Positions 32,553-42,756 of a stretch of 64,000 bases of DNA are shown in pieces. Location: positions 3,844,001 through 3,908,000 of the forward strand of contig CBDCDL010000002.1 of the NCBI GenBank assembly GCA_965215345.1, read 5' to 3'. The position numbers and the translations under genes are program-made. The notes below the pieces were generated by a model. The model made no database searches, was not told the origin of the DNA, and saw only the letters and a list, made by a program, of their open reading frames with translations. Origin of the DNA: CATQHW01 sp965215345. GTDB taxonomy: Bacteria > Spirochaetota > Spirochaetia > SZUA-6 > Bin103. The number at the start of each line of letters is the position of its first letter. Position 1 is the first letter of the stretch.

Positions 32553-33774
32553 CGCGGCTCGTGAAGAACACCTGGACCGTCGTGCTGGTAAACAGCGAAC
32601 CATCGGCCTCGTTGACGTCCCGTACCTCGATGCGAACGGGGCCGGCGGCATGGGCGCTCGCCAGGGTGATCGACTTCGCGAACGTGCCGTGATCCCCGAG
32701 ATCGCCCTCCACCATGATCCATCCCCGCTCGATCACGACTCCTCCCTCGCTGTAGACGCGATAGGTCAGGTTGTTCTCGAACGGTACCGTGCTGATCCAA
32801 CCGCGCACCTCGACGCTCGTGCCCACGGGCGCTCCGTTGAGCGGCGTCTCGATCACGATCTGCCGCTGCATCGGCCGGCGAGCCGCCTCCGTGGCTTCGA
32901 GCAGGACCTGTACCGAAGCTCGAGCCGGCGCAGAACCATCGCCTGAGTGCACGTCAACGATCTCGATGCGCCCTGGTCCGGCGTCGCCCGCCAGGAAGTT
33001 GACGGGCGCGGCGAACGTCCCGAGCGTGCTCGAATCCGCGTCGACAGGGATCCTCCCCAGGCCGATCACACCGCCCCGAGCGTCATATACCAGGTAAGCC
33101 AGGCCATCGGCGGACGGGTGCGTCGTGCTCCCCCGAACCTCGACGGCCGGCGCGACGGTCTCCCCCGGCAGCGGAGACGCGATCACGAGCGCCCGAGCCG
33201 GTACCAGTCGGCGCCCGCTCAGCGTGAACGCGCGGCTGGTTGCGATCGATGGGCAGCACAGCCCGTCGCCTGGGCCGTGCGCGTCCATCGTCACGAAGAT
33301 GTGACCGCCCGAGACGGCGATGCTCTTCACATGTACGCGATCACCCAGGAACTGGCGTCCCGCCTGAACCGGCGTGCCCTCCCGGTCGCGCACCGCGAGC
33401 ACGTGGATGAACGTGCCGCTCCCGCCGGTGTTGACGAATGCGACGACAGCCGCGTCGGCGACACCATCGCCGTTCAGGTCGCCAAAGGCGACAAGATCGC
33501 CGACCAGGCCGGCTTCCACCCGCTCCGTCGCACCCGCGCCATACCGGATCGATCCCTGCCCCTCGCGGAATCGAATCGGGGTCTCCTCGTCGCCGAGCAG
33601 CGGCAGCCAGTAGTGGCCGTCACGAAGCTGTTGAAGCGTCAGGCGCCGCAACTCAGCGACCGTGGGCGTCGTGTCTCCCTCCTGGGCGAGAGCCGGCGGC
33701 GAGCTCGCGAGCAGGCCAACCGTGAGAGTCGCGGCCACGAATCCTGTCTGCAGGTATGCGAATCGGGTCTTCAT
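32533..33774 (-). CDS. Secreted protein with FG-GAP-like segment and two Gmad2-type domains
   Basis: The 413-aa product begins with a signal peptide (cleavage near Ala-Leu-Ala30). Residues ~95-115 read Ala-Phe-Gly-Asp-Leu-Asn-Gly-Asp-Gly-Val-Ala-Asp-Ala-Ala, a calcium-binding FG-GAP-like loop. Two similar ~100-residue Ig-like domains follow (about 195-300 and 305-405), each with Ser/Thr-Pro-Leu-x-Gly, a Val-Arg-Gly strand, a Tyr-x-Val-Tyr strand and a Gly-x-Ile-Glu-Ile/Val strand, as in the Gmad2 domain. It is exported; an adhesion or cell-envelope role is likely but unproven. It ends overlapping the ATPase gene and starts 17 nt after the next broken gene. Confidence 0.65.
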   Translation of the reverse strand: MKTRFAYLQTGFVAATLTVGLLASSPPALAQEGDTTPTVAELRRLTLQQLRDGHYWLPLLGDEETPIRFREGQGSIRYGAGATERVEAGLVGDLVAFGDLNGDGVADAAVVAFVNTGGSGTFIHVLAVRDREGTPVQAGRQFLGDRVHVKSIAVSGGHIFVTMDAHGPGDGLCCPSIATSRAFTLSGRRLVPARALVIASPLPGETVAPAVEVRGSTTHPSADGLAYLVYDARGGVIGLGRIPVDADSSTLGTFAAPVNFLAGDAGPGRIEIVDVHSGDGSAPARASVQVLLEATEAARRPMQRQIVIETPLNGAPVGTSVEVRGWISTVPFENNLTYRVYSEGGVVIERGWIMVEGDLGDHGTFAKSITLASAHAAGPVRIEVRDVNEADGSLFTSTTVQVFFTSRVTSPTR

Positions 33775-33791
33775 TGCTCGGATTCGTCGCG

Positions 33792-35446
33792 CTACGGGTT
33801 GGCCATGAGGTCGAAGGCGAACACGCTGGCCGATCTCATCCTGAAGCGCAGCGTGACCGGCTGCCCGTCGCGGTGGCCCAGGTCCTCGCCGACCTTCCAG
33901 GCGACGATGCGGTCGGTCTCGTCTCCCGCCAACGGAACGCAGTCGGCAAAGCTGCGGCCCGGCAATGCCTTGCCGTGGCCACCTGACCTCCGGCTCTCGG
34001 CGGCCTCCACCCGAATCTCTCCCCCTTGGGTCGTGCGGTAGTTGAGGCGGAGCCTGCGGCCGTCGAACAGCAGGGGCAGCGTGGTGAACCGCCCGGCTTC
34101 GTCGGCGATGAGCGCGGTGATCCGCTCTTTCGTCCAGAGCGCGTAGGCCTTCTTCATCGCGTCCCAGGTGTGCCGGTTCCTGGGGTACTTGTGAGGTAAC
34201 GGGCTCCGCCGTAGGGCAAGCCGACCTTGCCGCCCGGCAGCGGGACCAGGTCGATGCTCGCCGTCACGAAGCCGGCGTCCCAGGACCTCGGATCGTCCGC
34301 CGGCAGGATGGAACCGCCGGGAATCCGGGTCCAGCTCACCGTGTCGACGCTGCTGAAGGCGCGGATGTCGGACGAGTCGTCGGCGTGATGATAGAGGGCG
34401 GGAAACAGGAAGTGGTGGTCGGTGGTGCCGGGATACCGGGTCTTGCCGTTCGTGTACCAGTCATCCGACGGGTGCAGGTCGGCACCGGGATGGATGATCG
34501 TTTCCGCCAGCGGCCAATGCCTGAAGTCCCTGGTCTCGGACCGGCCTATGCTTCTCCGTCCGTCGTACCACTGGGTCTTCAGGAACCAGACGTAGCTCTG
34601 GCGGTTCGTGTCGTAAGAGACGACGTTCTGGGAGTCGCTGTAGAGGATCATGAGCGGTTGACGCAGCACGCTCCAGCGGATGCCGTCCGGAGATACGGCC
34701 CCGTACCGGGCGAGTCGAATGACCGGCGTCCGGTTCGGCCCGTCGAAGGACAGCGCCGTCGGATCGAAGCCTTCCGGGTGGTGCTCCACGAACTCGCGCA
34801 ACACTTCCTGCCGGTGCCCGGCAAACTCGGGCTTGGTGGAACGCCCTTGAAACACCATCTTGAATCTTTCGCGTTCCGGGGCGACGGGATCCTCGAATAC
34901 GCCGGGAAAGGGGCCCCATGCCTCGACGTCGGGGCAGTCCGAAAGGTCGAACGTGCATGCCGTTCTGTTCCGCCAGGAATACCCGTCGTCCGACTCGGCG
35001 TGAAACACGCCTCCGTCGAGCAGGCTCGTGTAGGGTTGCCCGAGAGGTATCGGCCGGTACCAGGTGCGGTAGGAGCCCTGTGAATGGCAGACCTGACCCG
35101 GCGGTTCATGATTCGGGACGGGGTCGCTGCGTTCCGTCTTGCACACCGAGATACGGACACCCTCCGGTACGTCGTAGGGGACCATCACGGCATCGATCGG
35201 CTCGGTGGTGTGCTCGCCGTGCTCGTCGCTGACTTGTACCGGTTCTCCGGTTTCGCGCGTGACCCAGGTAAACCCTCCCGACACTTCCGCGGACAGGACG
35301 TAGCGCCAGTCGGTAAAGAGGTGAGGTCCCGGCGCGAGCGGCAGGCTCCACTGCCTCTCCTTGAAGGAGCCGCGCGTATCGCGGGCCGGGTTGTAGAAGC
35401 GCCGCAGTATTTCTCGGCCCCTGGGTCCGCCGTCCAGGTCCTGCAT
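33792..35446 (-). pseudogene. Propeller hydrolase-like gene, copy B, split by one frameshift
   Basis: One gene is spread over two frames. The front frame (ATG 35444-35446, with GGAGG upstream) runs to 34154 and carries propeller strands. The tail frame (34157-33792) carries the C-terminal module shared with the other copies. Between them Leu-Pro-His-Lys-Tyr-Pro-Arg-Asn-Arg-His-Thr-Trp-Asp is readable just upstream of the ATG of the tail, showing continuity. A single base lost from the short G/C run at about 34200-34203 explains the break. Joined, the protein would be ~550 aa. Its Cys-Tyr-Ala motif is degenerate (Phe-His-Ala-Glu-Ser-Asp-Asp-Gly). It could be an assembly error or a true pseudogene. 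Confidence 0.6.
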
Positions 35447-35465
35447 GGGCTTGCCTCCGCGAGCC

Positions 35466-37130
35466 TTACGGTAGCGCAGGCGCCGGGAGATCATCGAGCC
35501 GGAAGCGGTAGCCGTTCACGTAGCAGTTGTGGCCCCGGTCCGGCTGCAGCCAGGCGAGCGCGTCGGAGCCGACCGGCATGCCGTTGCCGAAGTAGTCGAC
35601 GGCGAAGCACTCGCCGTCGCCGAACGCCACGGGGATCGGCTTGCCCCAGTCGCCGGCATCGCGGCAGTACTCCAATTCCAGCAGGTCGCGCTCCTGGAAG
35701 GCGTCCGGCAGCCCGTCGCGGTCGTGGCGCCACCGGTAGCGGTAGTCGGGCAGCCAGCGGTTGCCAGTGATGTCCAGGCGCACGGAGCGCCACACGCTGC
35801 GGCCGGCATTGCCCGGACGCACGTAGGTGGGCAGCCGCACGCGCATCGGGTAGTGCTCGGGACGCGGCAGCTCCCGGTACGCGAAGGCACAGCCGAAGGC
35901 GTTGCAGGGGACGTGGCTCACCGGCGCCACGTCGATCGCCGGGTAATGCAGGACCTGGGTGCCGTCGATCGAGACGCGCAGCGTCCCCCGCGAAAGCTCC
36001 ATGCGGTAGCGGTGCCACGACCTGCCGTCGACCGGTACGCGGCTGTGGCCGGGGCTGTGCTCCAGGTCGAGGTGGTCGGGGAAGACGCGCAGCCAGCCGG
36101 CGCCGCGCAGGCCGATGCTGCACGCCTGTCCGGCGTTGTCCAGGCAGCGCAGCTCCGCTTCGATGACCACGTGTGCGGCCTGATCGTCGGCCGGCATGAG
36201 GTAGAACTGCACGAACGATCCCGGCCGGCGCTCGGTGTCCAGCACCAGCCCGTCGCCGGTGAGCTCCGCCGCCGCGCCGTCCTCCCCGTAGCGGCAGGAC
36301 GACACGCGGTACTCCGGCAGCGCGCCCAGGTCGCCGCGCCAGGCCACGCTGCTCGCGCGGCCGCCGACGTTGCGGTATGCCAGCAGGTGTGTCCCGTCGC
36401 CGAGGTCGAACGCGGCCGGCCAGTGGCCGATGAACGGGGTGGGGCGGGGCCGGCTCCAGGTTCGCCCGCCATCCTCCGAAACGACGGCGAACATCGGGAA
36501 GTTGGCGTAGTGGTTCTCGCGCATGAGGATGATCAGGCGGTCGTCGGCCAGCTCGGCCAGGCACGACTCGGCGAGCTGGAGCGGACAGTCGTCCGGCACC
36601 ACCGGGTCGCCGTACGGCTCCCACGTCTCGCCCCGATCGGCCGAGCGCAGCAGCCGGTTCAGGCCGCTGTAGACCACCAGGTCGCCGGCGCGCCGCTCCA
36701 GGACGGCGCCGTCCTGGCGGAACTCCAGGTCCCGCGTCATGCGGATCGGCGCGGACCAGGTGATGCCGGCGTCATCGCTGACGTGGATCACCGGCGTGGT
36801 GGGCTTGCGCTCCGGCCACTCCTCGGTGAAGTAGTGCATGAGCACGCGGCCGTCGCGCAGCGCCGTGAGGTAGAGGCCGCCCGTGGCCACGAACGGCAGC
36901 TCGCGGTCGAAGTCGCCCTCCACCAGGGTGGCCGGCGCCGTCCAGGTGCGGCCGCGGTCGTCGCTCACCATCGTCACCACCCGCTGCCAACGCGACGCGC
37001 CATGGCCGTATGCCTGCTTGACGCCCAGCACCAGCCGGCCGGCCGGGGTCAGGCACATGCCGGGGAATCCCTGCCATGTGGCGGGATCGCGCGCCACGAA
37101 CGCGGTCCCGGTCTCCGGAACGCTCTTCAT
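35466..37130 (-). CDS. Sialidase-like (BNR/Asp-box) exo-glycosidase with C-terminal lectin-like domain
   Basis: The 554-aa protein has four Asp boxes: Ser-Asp-Asp-Arg-Gly-Arg-Thr-Trp, Ser-Asp-Asp-Ala-Gly-Ile-Thr-Trp, Ser-Ala-Asp-Arg-Gly-Glu-Thr-Trp and Ser-Glu-Asp-Gly-Gly-Arg-Thr-Trp. They are spread over residues ~55-240, marking a six-bladed sialidase-type propeller. Residues ~300-540 form a second all-beta, concanavalin-like part (Trp-His-Arg-Tyr-Arg-Met-Glu-Leu-Ser). No signal peptide is present. Real sialidase activity needs an Arg triad and Tyr/Glu pair that I cannot place reliably. It lies between the importer binding protein and copy B in operon 2. Confidence 0.7.
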   Translation of the reverse strand: MKSVPETGTAFVARDPATWQGFPGMCLTPAGRLVLGVKQAYGHGASRWQRVVTMVSDDRGRTWTAPATLVEGDFDRELPFVATGGLYLTALRDGRVLMHYFTEEWPERKPTTPVIHVSDDAGITWSAPIRMTRDLEFRQDGAVLERRAGDLVVYSGLNRLLRSADRGETWEPYGDPVVPDDCPLQLAESCLAELADDRLIILMRENHYANFPMFAVVSEDGGRTWSRPRPTPFIGHWPAAFDLGDGTHLLAYRNVGGRASSVAWRGDLGALPEYRVSSCRYGEDGAAAELTGDGLVLDTERRPGSFVQFYLMPADDQAAHVVIEAELRCLDNAGQACSIGLRGAGWLRVFPDHLDLEHSPGHSRVPVDGRSWHRYRMELSRGTLRVSIDGTQVLHYPAIDVAPVSHVPCNAFGCAFAYRELPRPEHYPMRVRLPTYVRPGNAGRSVWRSVRLDITGNRWLPDYRYRWRHDRDGLPDAFQERDLLELEYCRDAGDWGKPIPVAFGDGECFAVDYFGNGMPVGSDALAWLQPDRGHNCYVNGYRFRLDDLPAPALP

Positions 37131-37221
37131 GCTTCCTCCCCCGGTGAAATGCGAGGCGGACCGGACCCATCGGCCCGGCCCGCCGTCGGGTCAGTGCGAC
37201 CCTATGGTCGCCGCGAACGGA

Positions 37222-38852
37222 CTACAGCTTCGTCCCGGTCTGCTCCAGGAAGCGGTCGAGCGCGGTGTTGTAGATCTCCACCAGCCGATCGGCGCCGGCG
37301 TTCACCAGCTCCTGCTGGAACTGCCCCCATTCGCTCATCGGCCGCTGCCCGTGGGTGAACTTGACCACGTTCTCGTCCACCAGCGTGGACAGCACCCCTT
37401 CGAGCTGGATTCTCTCGTCCAGCTCGTCCGCCGTGAACGGAAATTTCGGCTCAGGCGTGTCGTTCCAGGCGCCGAACTCCCGCAGCTTCTCGATCCAGAT
37501 CGCATCGATGAACTCCCCGGTGTAGGTCGGCAGGGTGTGGTCGCGATACACGATCAGGTCCGACTTGCCCCACATGATGCGCGGCGAGGTGCGCCACAGC
37601 CGGCCGAACCCGTACTCCGTCGCCCGCGTGCCGTCCGGGTCGGCCTGGCGCACGTCTTCCGGCCACCCCACCAGGTTCATCAGCCAGATACCGCCCCAGG
37701 GCGAGTCGTCGTCGGCGGCATGGGCGACGCCTTCCTCGCCGAAGCGCAGCAGGTTCGCCCCCTCGTCGGTGTACGCCCAGTCGGAGGCGCGCACCGCCGC
37801 GTCCTTGTTCTCGGAGGTCGCGCTGATCACGAACGCGCCGCTCGACCGCGACGGCGTGCGGATCCTGCCGCGGGTGCCGAAGATCACCGGCGGCATCGCG
37901 TGGAAGTCGCCGGCGTCCTGGTACGCGGGGCGCTGCCCGTTGTTGTACCAGCCGATCCAGCTTCCGTGCATGCTGCCGATGAAGGCGCCGGCGCGCTCCT
38001 CCTCCAGCCAGATGCGCTTCTGATCCTCCTCGCGCATGGTCGCCCAGGTCGGGAACAGGATGCCCGAGGCGTGCAGTGCCCGATGAAGTCGATCGCGACC
38101 AGGAACCGGTCCATGGTCGGGCCGTACTCGTAGCGGTTGTCCTCGTTGAAGTAGATGCGGTTGTAGGTGCCGAACTGCAGCGCGATCGGCGAGACGATCC
38201 AGCCGCGCGGGCCGATGCCGCGGCGGTTGGTGAGGATCGGCTCCGAGCCGCCGTTCATGGCCAGGTGGCTGGCCCGGAACAGCTCGAACAGGCCGCCCGG
38301 CGTGCGGGCCACGTCGTCGAGCGTCTCCACGTCGTAGCCGGCCGTGGCCAGCAGGTCCGTGCGCAGCAGGATGTTCGAGTTGGGGGCGCGCAGCCCCATG
38401 TTCACGAACGGCTGCGTGTAGACGCGTCCGTCATCCGAGTACTGCAGGATGCCCGGGATCTCGTCCACCAGGGCGCCGAGCCCCGGCATGTTGCCGGCCT
38501 CGATCTCCGCCAGGGTGTCGACGAACAGGGCGCCCTTGAACTGGTCGACCGCGTTGGTCAGGGCTTGGTCCAGCACGCGCGCGATCTCGGGCATGTCGCC
38601 GGACGCCATGAAGGTGGCCATCTTGGCGTCGTAGTCGCTGCGCGGGATGTTGATCGGCACGAAGTTGGTGCCGGTCAACTCGCCCCAGAGCTCTGCCAAT
38701 CGGGTCTCGGCGACCCCGTCGTAGGCGAAGTCGTTGACGAACTCGACCAGCGGCAACTCCCCGGCCGCGGTGCCGGTCTGGCCCGCCGCCCCGGCGCCGA
38801 GCGCGCCGCCGCACAGCAGGGCGGCGGCGATGGCGATGCGTATCGTTCTCAT
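37222..38852 (-). pseudogene. CUT1 sugar-binding protein gene, frameshifted
   Basis: The front frame starts at ATG 38850-38852 with GAGGAGG and encodes a signal peptide and an LplA-type binding protein. At about 38080-38085 (a CCC run) it runs into nonsense, while the continuation Ala-Leu-His-Ala-Ser-Gly-Ile-Leu-Phe-Pro-Thr-Trp-Ala-Thr-Met is in another frame that proceeds to 37222. The joined product (~540 aa) would end with the family pattern Gln-Arg-Pro-Met-Ser-Glu-Trp and Ile-Tyr-Asn. It is the binding protein of importer 2. One missing base would restore it; a real lesion and a sequencing indel cannot be told apart here. Confidence 0.7.
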
Positions 38853-38919
38853 CTGATTCCTCCTCGAGATAGTGAGTGCGAAGCGATGGTTTGAGGTCCG
38901 GTCCTCACCTCCTTTCGGC

Positions 38920-39852
38920 TCAGCCACGGAGCGAGCCCACGAGTATTCCGCGCACGAAGTAGCGCTGCGCGAACGGGTAGACCAGCAGTATCGGGATGAC
39001 CGTGATCATGGTCATGGCCATCTTGATGGACTTCAGGAAACCGAACGTGAACAGGTCGTAATCGGTGACCTCGCGCGCCGCTTCCGTGTAGTAGTTCTCG
39101 TCGGTGAAGTTCTGCAGGTCGCCGCCGAAGTCGGAAAGGACGACGAAGCGGCGCAGGATGAGGGTCAACGGCTGCCTCTGCAGGTCGTTGAGATAGATCA
39201 GCGGGCGGAAGAACTCGTTCCACATCGATACCGCCGCGAACAGGCCGATGGTGGCGATGATCGGCTTGATCAGGGGCAGGACGATGCGGGAGTAGACGAC
39301 CAGCTCGTTGCCGCCGTCCAGGTGCACGGATTCCTTGAGCTCGTCGGGGACGTTCTCCTTGATGTAGACGCGGAACAGGAAGATGTAGAAGGGCACCACC
39401 GCGGTCGGCAGCACGATCGCCCAGATCGAGTCCAGCAGGCCGAGCTCCCGGACCCACAGGAACGTCGGGATCATGCCGCCCTCGAAGAACATCATGACCA
39501 GCAGCAGCACGGTCACCACCCCGTGCAGGCGAAACCGGCGGTCGGCCAGCACGTAGCCGGCCACCGAGGACAGCACGATGACCAGCATCGAGTAGGTCGC
39601 GGTGTACAGGATGGAGTTCCAGTACGCGCGCAGGATGATGGTGTTGCGCAGCACGTTCTGGTACGAGCGGACGTGGAAGCCGACGGGAAAGGCGCGCACG
39701 TTGCCGTAGGAGATCTGGATGTAGTCGCTGGTGGACAGCGCGAACATGTACAGGAACGGATAGAGGGCGGCGGCGGCGATGAGCGCGCAGAGCAGGTAGT
39801 TGCAGCCGTCGAACAGGCGGGAGGAGAGCGGCTGCCGGACTCGCGCTTGCAC
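38920..39852 (-). CDS. CUT1 sugar ABC transporter permease (LplC/YtcP-type)
   Basis: The 310-aa permease of importer 2 has six membrane segments. The EAA loop is a degenerate Leu-Lys-Glu-Ser-Val-His-Leu-Asp-Gly-Gly (about residue 173). Met-Phe-Phe-Glu-Gly-Gly-Met-Ile-Pro-Thr replaces the usual Phe-Ser-Gly-Gly. It ends Val-Gly-Ser-Leu-Arg-Gly. The GTG start at 39850-39852 has AAGGGA upstream. It is 13 nt from the upstream permease gene and intact although its binding protein is frameshifted. Confidence 0.87.
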   Translation of the reverse strand: MQARVRQPLSSRLFDGCNYLLCALIAAAALYPFLYMFALSTSDYIQISYGNVRAFPVGFHVRSYQNVLRNTIILRAYWNSILYTATYSMLVIVLSSVAGYVLADRRFRLHGVVTVLLLVMMFFEGGMIPTFLWVRELGLLDSIWAIVLPTAVVPFYIFLFRVYIKENVPDELKESVHLDGGNELVVYSRIVLPLIKPIIATIGLFAAVSMWNEFFRPLIYLNDLQRQPLTLILRRFVVLSDFGGDLQNFTDENYYTEAAREVTDYDLFTFGFLKSIKMAMTMITVIPILLVYPFAQRYFVRGILVGSLRG

Positions 39853-39865
39853 GGGTCTCAGTCCC

Positions 39866-40840
39866 TTACCAGAGCCCTTCGCCGCGCAGCCGCTGCACGA
39901 TCTTGTGGGTGGAGAGGACGATCGCGAACGCCACCACGCTGTTGAGCAAGCCGACCGCCGTGGCGTAGCTGAACTGCAGCCCTTCGATCCCCCGCCGGTA
40001 GACGTAGGTGGCGATGATGTCCCCGGTCTCGTAGGTGCCGGGATTCTGCAGCAGGAACGCCTTCTCGAAGCCGACCTGCACCAGGTTGCGGGTGTTGAGG
40101 ATGAAGAGGATGGTGATCGTCGGGATCAGGGCCGGAACGGTGACGTGCAGCGCCTGCTGCCAGCGACCGGCGCCGTCGACGCGCGCCGCCTCGTAGAGCT
40201 CGGCGTTGACGCCGGCCAGCGCCGCCAGGTAGATGATCGTCCCCCAGCCGAGTTCCTGCCAGATGCTCGACACGACGTAGAGGGGACGGAACCAGCGCGG
40301 ATCGATGAACACGTCCGGCCGCTCGCCGGTGAACAGCTCGATGATGTCGGTGGCGATGCCGCGCTCCCACTCGAAGAGCTGAAAGATGATGCCGACGATC
40401 ACCACCGTCGACACGAAGTGCGGCAGGTAGGTGAGCGTCTGGATGGACCGCTTGAAGGCGGAGCTGCCGATCTCGTTGAGCAGCAGGGCGAAGACGATCG
40501 GCGCCGGAAAGGTGAAGACGATGCTCCAGAAGCCCAGCAGCACCGTGTTCCTGATGATCCGGAACGCGAACGGGTCGCTCAGGAACTGGGCGAAGTACTT
40601 GAAGCCGACCCAGTCGGCGCTCCAGAAACCGCTGACCAGGTTGAAGCGCCGGAAGGCGAAGCTGACGCCCCAGATCGGGATGAAGTGGAACAGGATCGCC
40701 CAGGCCATGACGACCCCGATCATCAGGTAGAGCAGGGGCGTTGCCCTGATCGAACGGATCAGCTCCGCCCGGCGTCCGGGACGCCGCACGGTGCCGACCG
40801 CCGGCCGCCGATCCTGTATCAGCGTTCCATGGTCAGCCAT
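39866..40840 (-). CDS. CUT1 sugar ABC transporter permease (LplB-type)
   Basis: The 324-aa permease has the family start Ile-Pro-Ile-Trp-Gly-Val-Ser-Phe-Ala-Phe-Arg at about residue 53. The EAA loop reads Leu-Tyr-Glu-Ala-Ala-Arg-Val-Asp-Gly-Ala-Gly, with Ile-Ile-Ala-Thr-Tyr-Val-Tyr-Arg-Arg-Gly-Ile further on. It is the first gene of importer operon 2 (permease, permease, binding protein, sialidase-like, propeller B). The ATP-binding subunit is not encoded nearby. Confidence 0.87.
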   Translation of the reverse strand: MADHGTLIQDRRPAVGTVRRPGRRAELIRSIRATPLLYLMIGVVMAWAILFHFIPIWGVSFAFRRFNLVSGFWSADWVGFKYFAQFLSDPFAFRIIRNTVLLGFWSIVFTFPAPIVFALLLNEIGSSAFKRSIQTLTYLPHFVSTVVIVGIIFQLFEWERGIATDIIELFTGERPDVFIDPRWFRPLYVVSSIWQELGWGTIIYLAALAGVNAELYEAARVDGAGRWQQALHVTVPALIPTITILFILNTRNLVQVGFEKAFLLQNPGTYETGDIIATYVYRRGIEGLQFSYATAVGLLNSVVAFAIVLSTHKIVQRLRGEGLW

Positions 40841-40904
40841 AGGCGGGTATCGCCGAAGCCGACACGGTACCCGTTTGCGCTATCGCGAGCAAACCTGCGC
40901 CGCA

Positions 40905-42659
40905 TCACCACTCGATGCGCGAGGCACGCGGAAGACGCCGTGCGTGGCGGCTTGCGTCGTGTGAGGAACGCACCCCCGCGTCTCCCGGCGATTCACGGCG
41001 CCGGTACAGCGGTCCGACGCGCCCGGGCGGGTCGATGGCCATCACCGTGTCGCCGCGCCATGAGACGCGATACTCGTCGTCGATCACGCCGACCCGCTCG
41101 TCATGCTCGCGCAGCGGAAAGCGGATCGTGACCACCTGTCCCGGCGCGAGGCCGTCGACGTGCACGTAGCCGTCGTTCCAGTGCCAGCGGCCGGGCGCAT
41201 CCACTGAAACCTCGTCTGGGGCAACGCCGTCGGGGGCGCGTACGGCAAGCGATCCGCCCTGGCGCATGGCCACCTCGACCGCGCCCTCGCTCGGAATGTG
41301 GCTCCGCACGTCGGCCCACGGGGTCGAACGGTCGAACAGCAGGTTGACGCGGACGGCGTTTCGCGTCGCCCGCACCGCGTGATGCCACAGCAGGAACAGC
41401 CCGTGTACGCCGTGCGCGTTGCAGCAGCCCATCCACCAGTGGCCGCGCCGCGGGTCGACGACGCCGTTGGGTGCGCTGCCGCCGGAGAACGCGCCGGGAA
41501 GCACGTCGCGCACACCTTCGCGCTTGAGCTGCGCCGGCGGACATGCGGCGATGAAGCTGCCGGCCTCGGATGAGGTCAGCTTCGGCACCTGTCGCTCCCA
41601 GGCGGCGTCGACGAACTGGGACTCGACCAGGTGGTTGCGCCCGAAGCGCTCGGCCTCGCCCCAGAATTCGTGCCGTCCGGACCGGGCGAGCTGAATGGCG
41701 ATGTCGATCATGTCAGTGATGCCGCAGGTCTCGCAGGCGTTGAGGCCGACGAATTCCGGGAACCAGCCGAAGCGGGTGCCGGTCGTGCAGGCGAAGCGGT
41801 AGACGGTCTCTGCCCACCGCACCAGGTCGGCCTGTCCCGAGAAGAGGCCCCACTGCAGCACGCCTGCGGCGGTGGCCACCCGGCTGTGGAAGTGACCGCG
41901 AAAGCTCCCGACCGGCCCGAAGTCACAGGCTTGCTCGACCACGTAGCGCGCGATCCCGTCACAGAGCGCCGCGGCTTCGTCGTTGCGGGCGCCCGTCGCC
42001 AGGTACTGCCCGATCGGCCGCAGGATCGGGGCGGCCGCGCACATGGCGCCGGTGCCGGCAGGCTCGGCGTCGCCGTCCCACCCGCCCCGCGTGTAGAACA
42101 GCTCATCGGCATCCGTCGGGCGGTCGCGCGCCGGCACCGGGTAGTAGCAGGAGCCGTCGCGCCACACCGCGATGCTCGCAAGGCCGTGGATGAGCGCGTC
42201 GATCCGCCGGCGCAGGCCGGCGCGCTCCGCGGCGTCGGTGCTCTGCTGGTAGCAGGTCACGAACGCCATCAGGCAGGCGCGCTGTCCCCAGAATTCGGCC
42301 ACCGGCGGACGCGGCCGCCTGGTGGCACGGGGCGGGAAGTCGGGCTCGGGTATCCAGCACAGACCCTGCTCCCCCTGGTACGAGGCGACCAGTTCCTTGA
42401 GACGAACGTCGACTTCGCTGCGGAGGTCGCATCCGGTCATCGCGCGCGCCAACACCAGCGCGTCGACGGCGCGGCCGGCGCCGTCGCAGTGGTCCCAGTA
42501 GGTGTGATGGCTCAGCACCGGCGGATCGAGCTGCAGCCGGCAGTCGAAATACGGAGTGAAGCGCAACGCGGGATCGACGTTCCGCGTCAATGCGTTGAGG
42601 GCGAGCTCGGCGCGTGCCACAAGGTCGAGCGACGTCGGCCCGTCCTGCGCACGCGGCAT
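40905..42659 (-). CDS. GH127-like (beta-L-arabinofuranosidase-type) zinc-thiolate glycosidase
   Basis: The 584-aa alpha/alpha-barrel protein has Glu310-Thr-Cys312 and Cys412-Cys413. In GH127 (for example HypBA1) a Glu-x-Cys pair and two adjacent Cys bind zinc and one Cys is the nucleophile. The spacing here (about 100 residues) is close to the family's. The C-terminal ~120 residues are beta-rich. The frame extends upstream to 42776, but ATG 42657-42659 is favoured because a TACGGT box lies 7 nt upstream and the extension would run into the divergent gene. It probably removes arabinofuranosyl or related residues. Assignment rests on a few residues, so moderate confidence. Confidence 0.6.
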   Translation of the reverse strand: MPRAQDGPTSLDLVARAELALNALTRNVDPALRFTPYFDCRLQLDPPVLSHHTYWDHCDGAGRAVDALVLARAMTGCDLRSEVDVRLKELVASYQGEQGLCWIPEPDFPPRATRRPRPPVAEFWGQRACLMAFVTCYQQSTDAAERAGLRRRIDALIHGLASIAVWRDGSCYYPVPARDRPTDADELFYTRGGWDGDAEPAGTGAMCAAAPILRPIGQYLATGARNDEAAALCDGIARYVVEQACDFGPVGSFRGHFHSRVATAAGVLQWGLFSGQADLVRWAETVYRFACTTGTRFGWFPEFVGLNACETCGITDMIDIAIQLARSGRHEFWGEAERFGRNHLVESQFVDAAWERQVPKLTSSEAGSFIAACPPAQLKREGVRDVLPGAFSGGSAPNGVVDPRRGHWWMGCCNAHGVHGLFLLWHHAVRATRNAVRVNLLFDRSTPWADVRSHIPSEGAVEVAMRQGGSLAVRAPDGVAPDEVSVDAPGRWHWNDGYVHVDGLAPGQVVTIRFPLREHDERVGVIDDEYRVSWRGDTVMAIDPPGRVGPLYRRRESPGDAGVRSSHDASRHARRLPRASRIEW

Positions 42660-42666
42660 GCTGTGA

Positions 42667-42672
42667 ACCGTA
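42667..42672 (-). promoter_or_regulatory. -10-like box TACGGT close to a start codon
   Basis: On the minus strand TACGGT lies 7 nt before ATG 42659. It is another member of the TANNNT-then-start pattern. On the plus strand, TATGAT at 42724-42729 is the likely -10 of the divergent propeller gene, which instead has a normal leader with GAGGAGG. Confidence 0.3.
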
Positions 42673-42756
42673 CGTCGCGCGCCGGCCGTGGTCGAGTGAC
42701 CGACCGTGACATCGCCGGCACCGTATGATGGGCATGGTCCGAGGAGGATCCCACGC

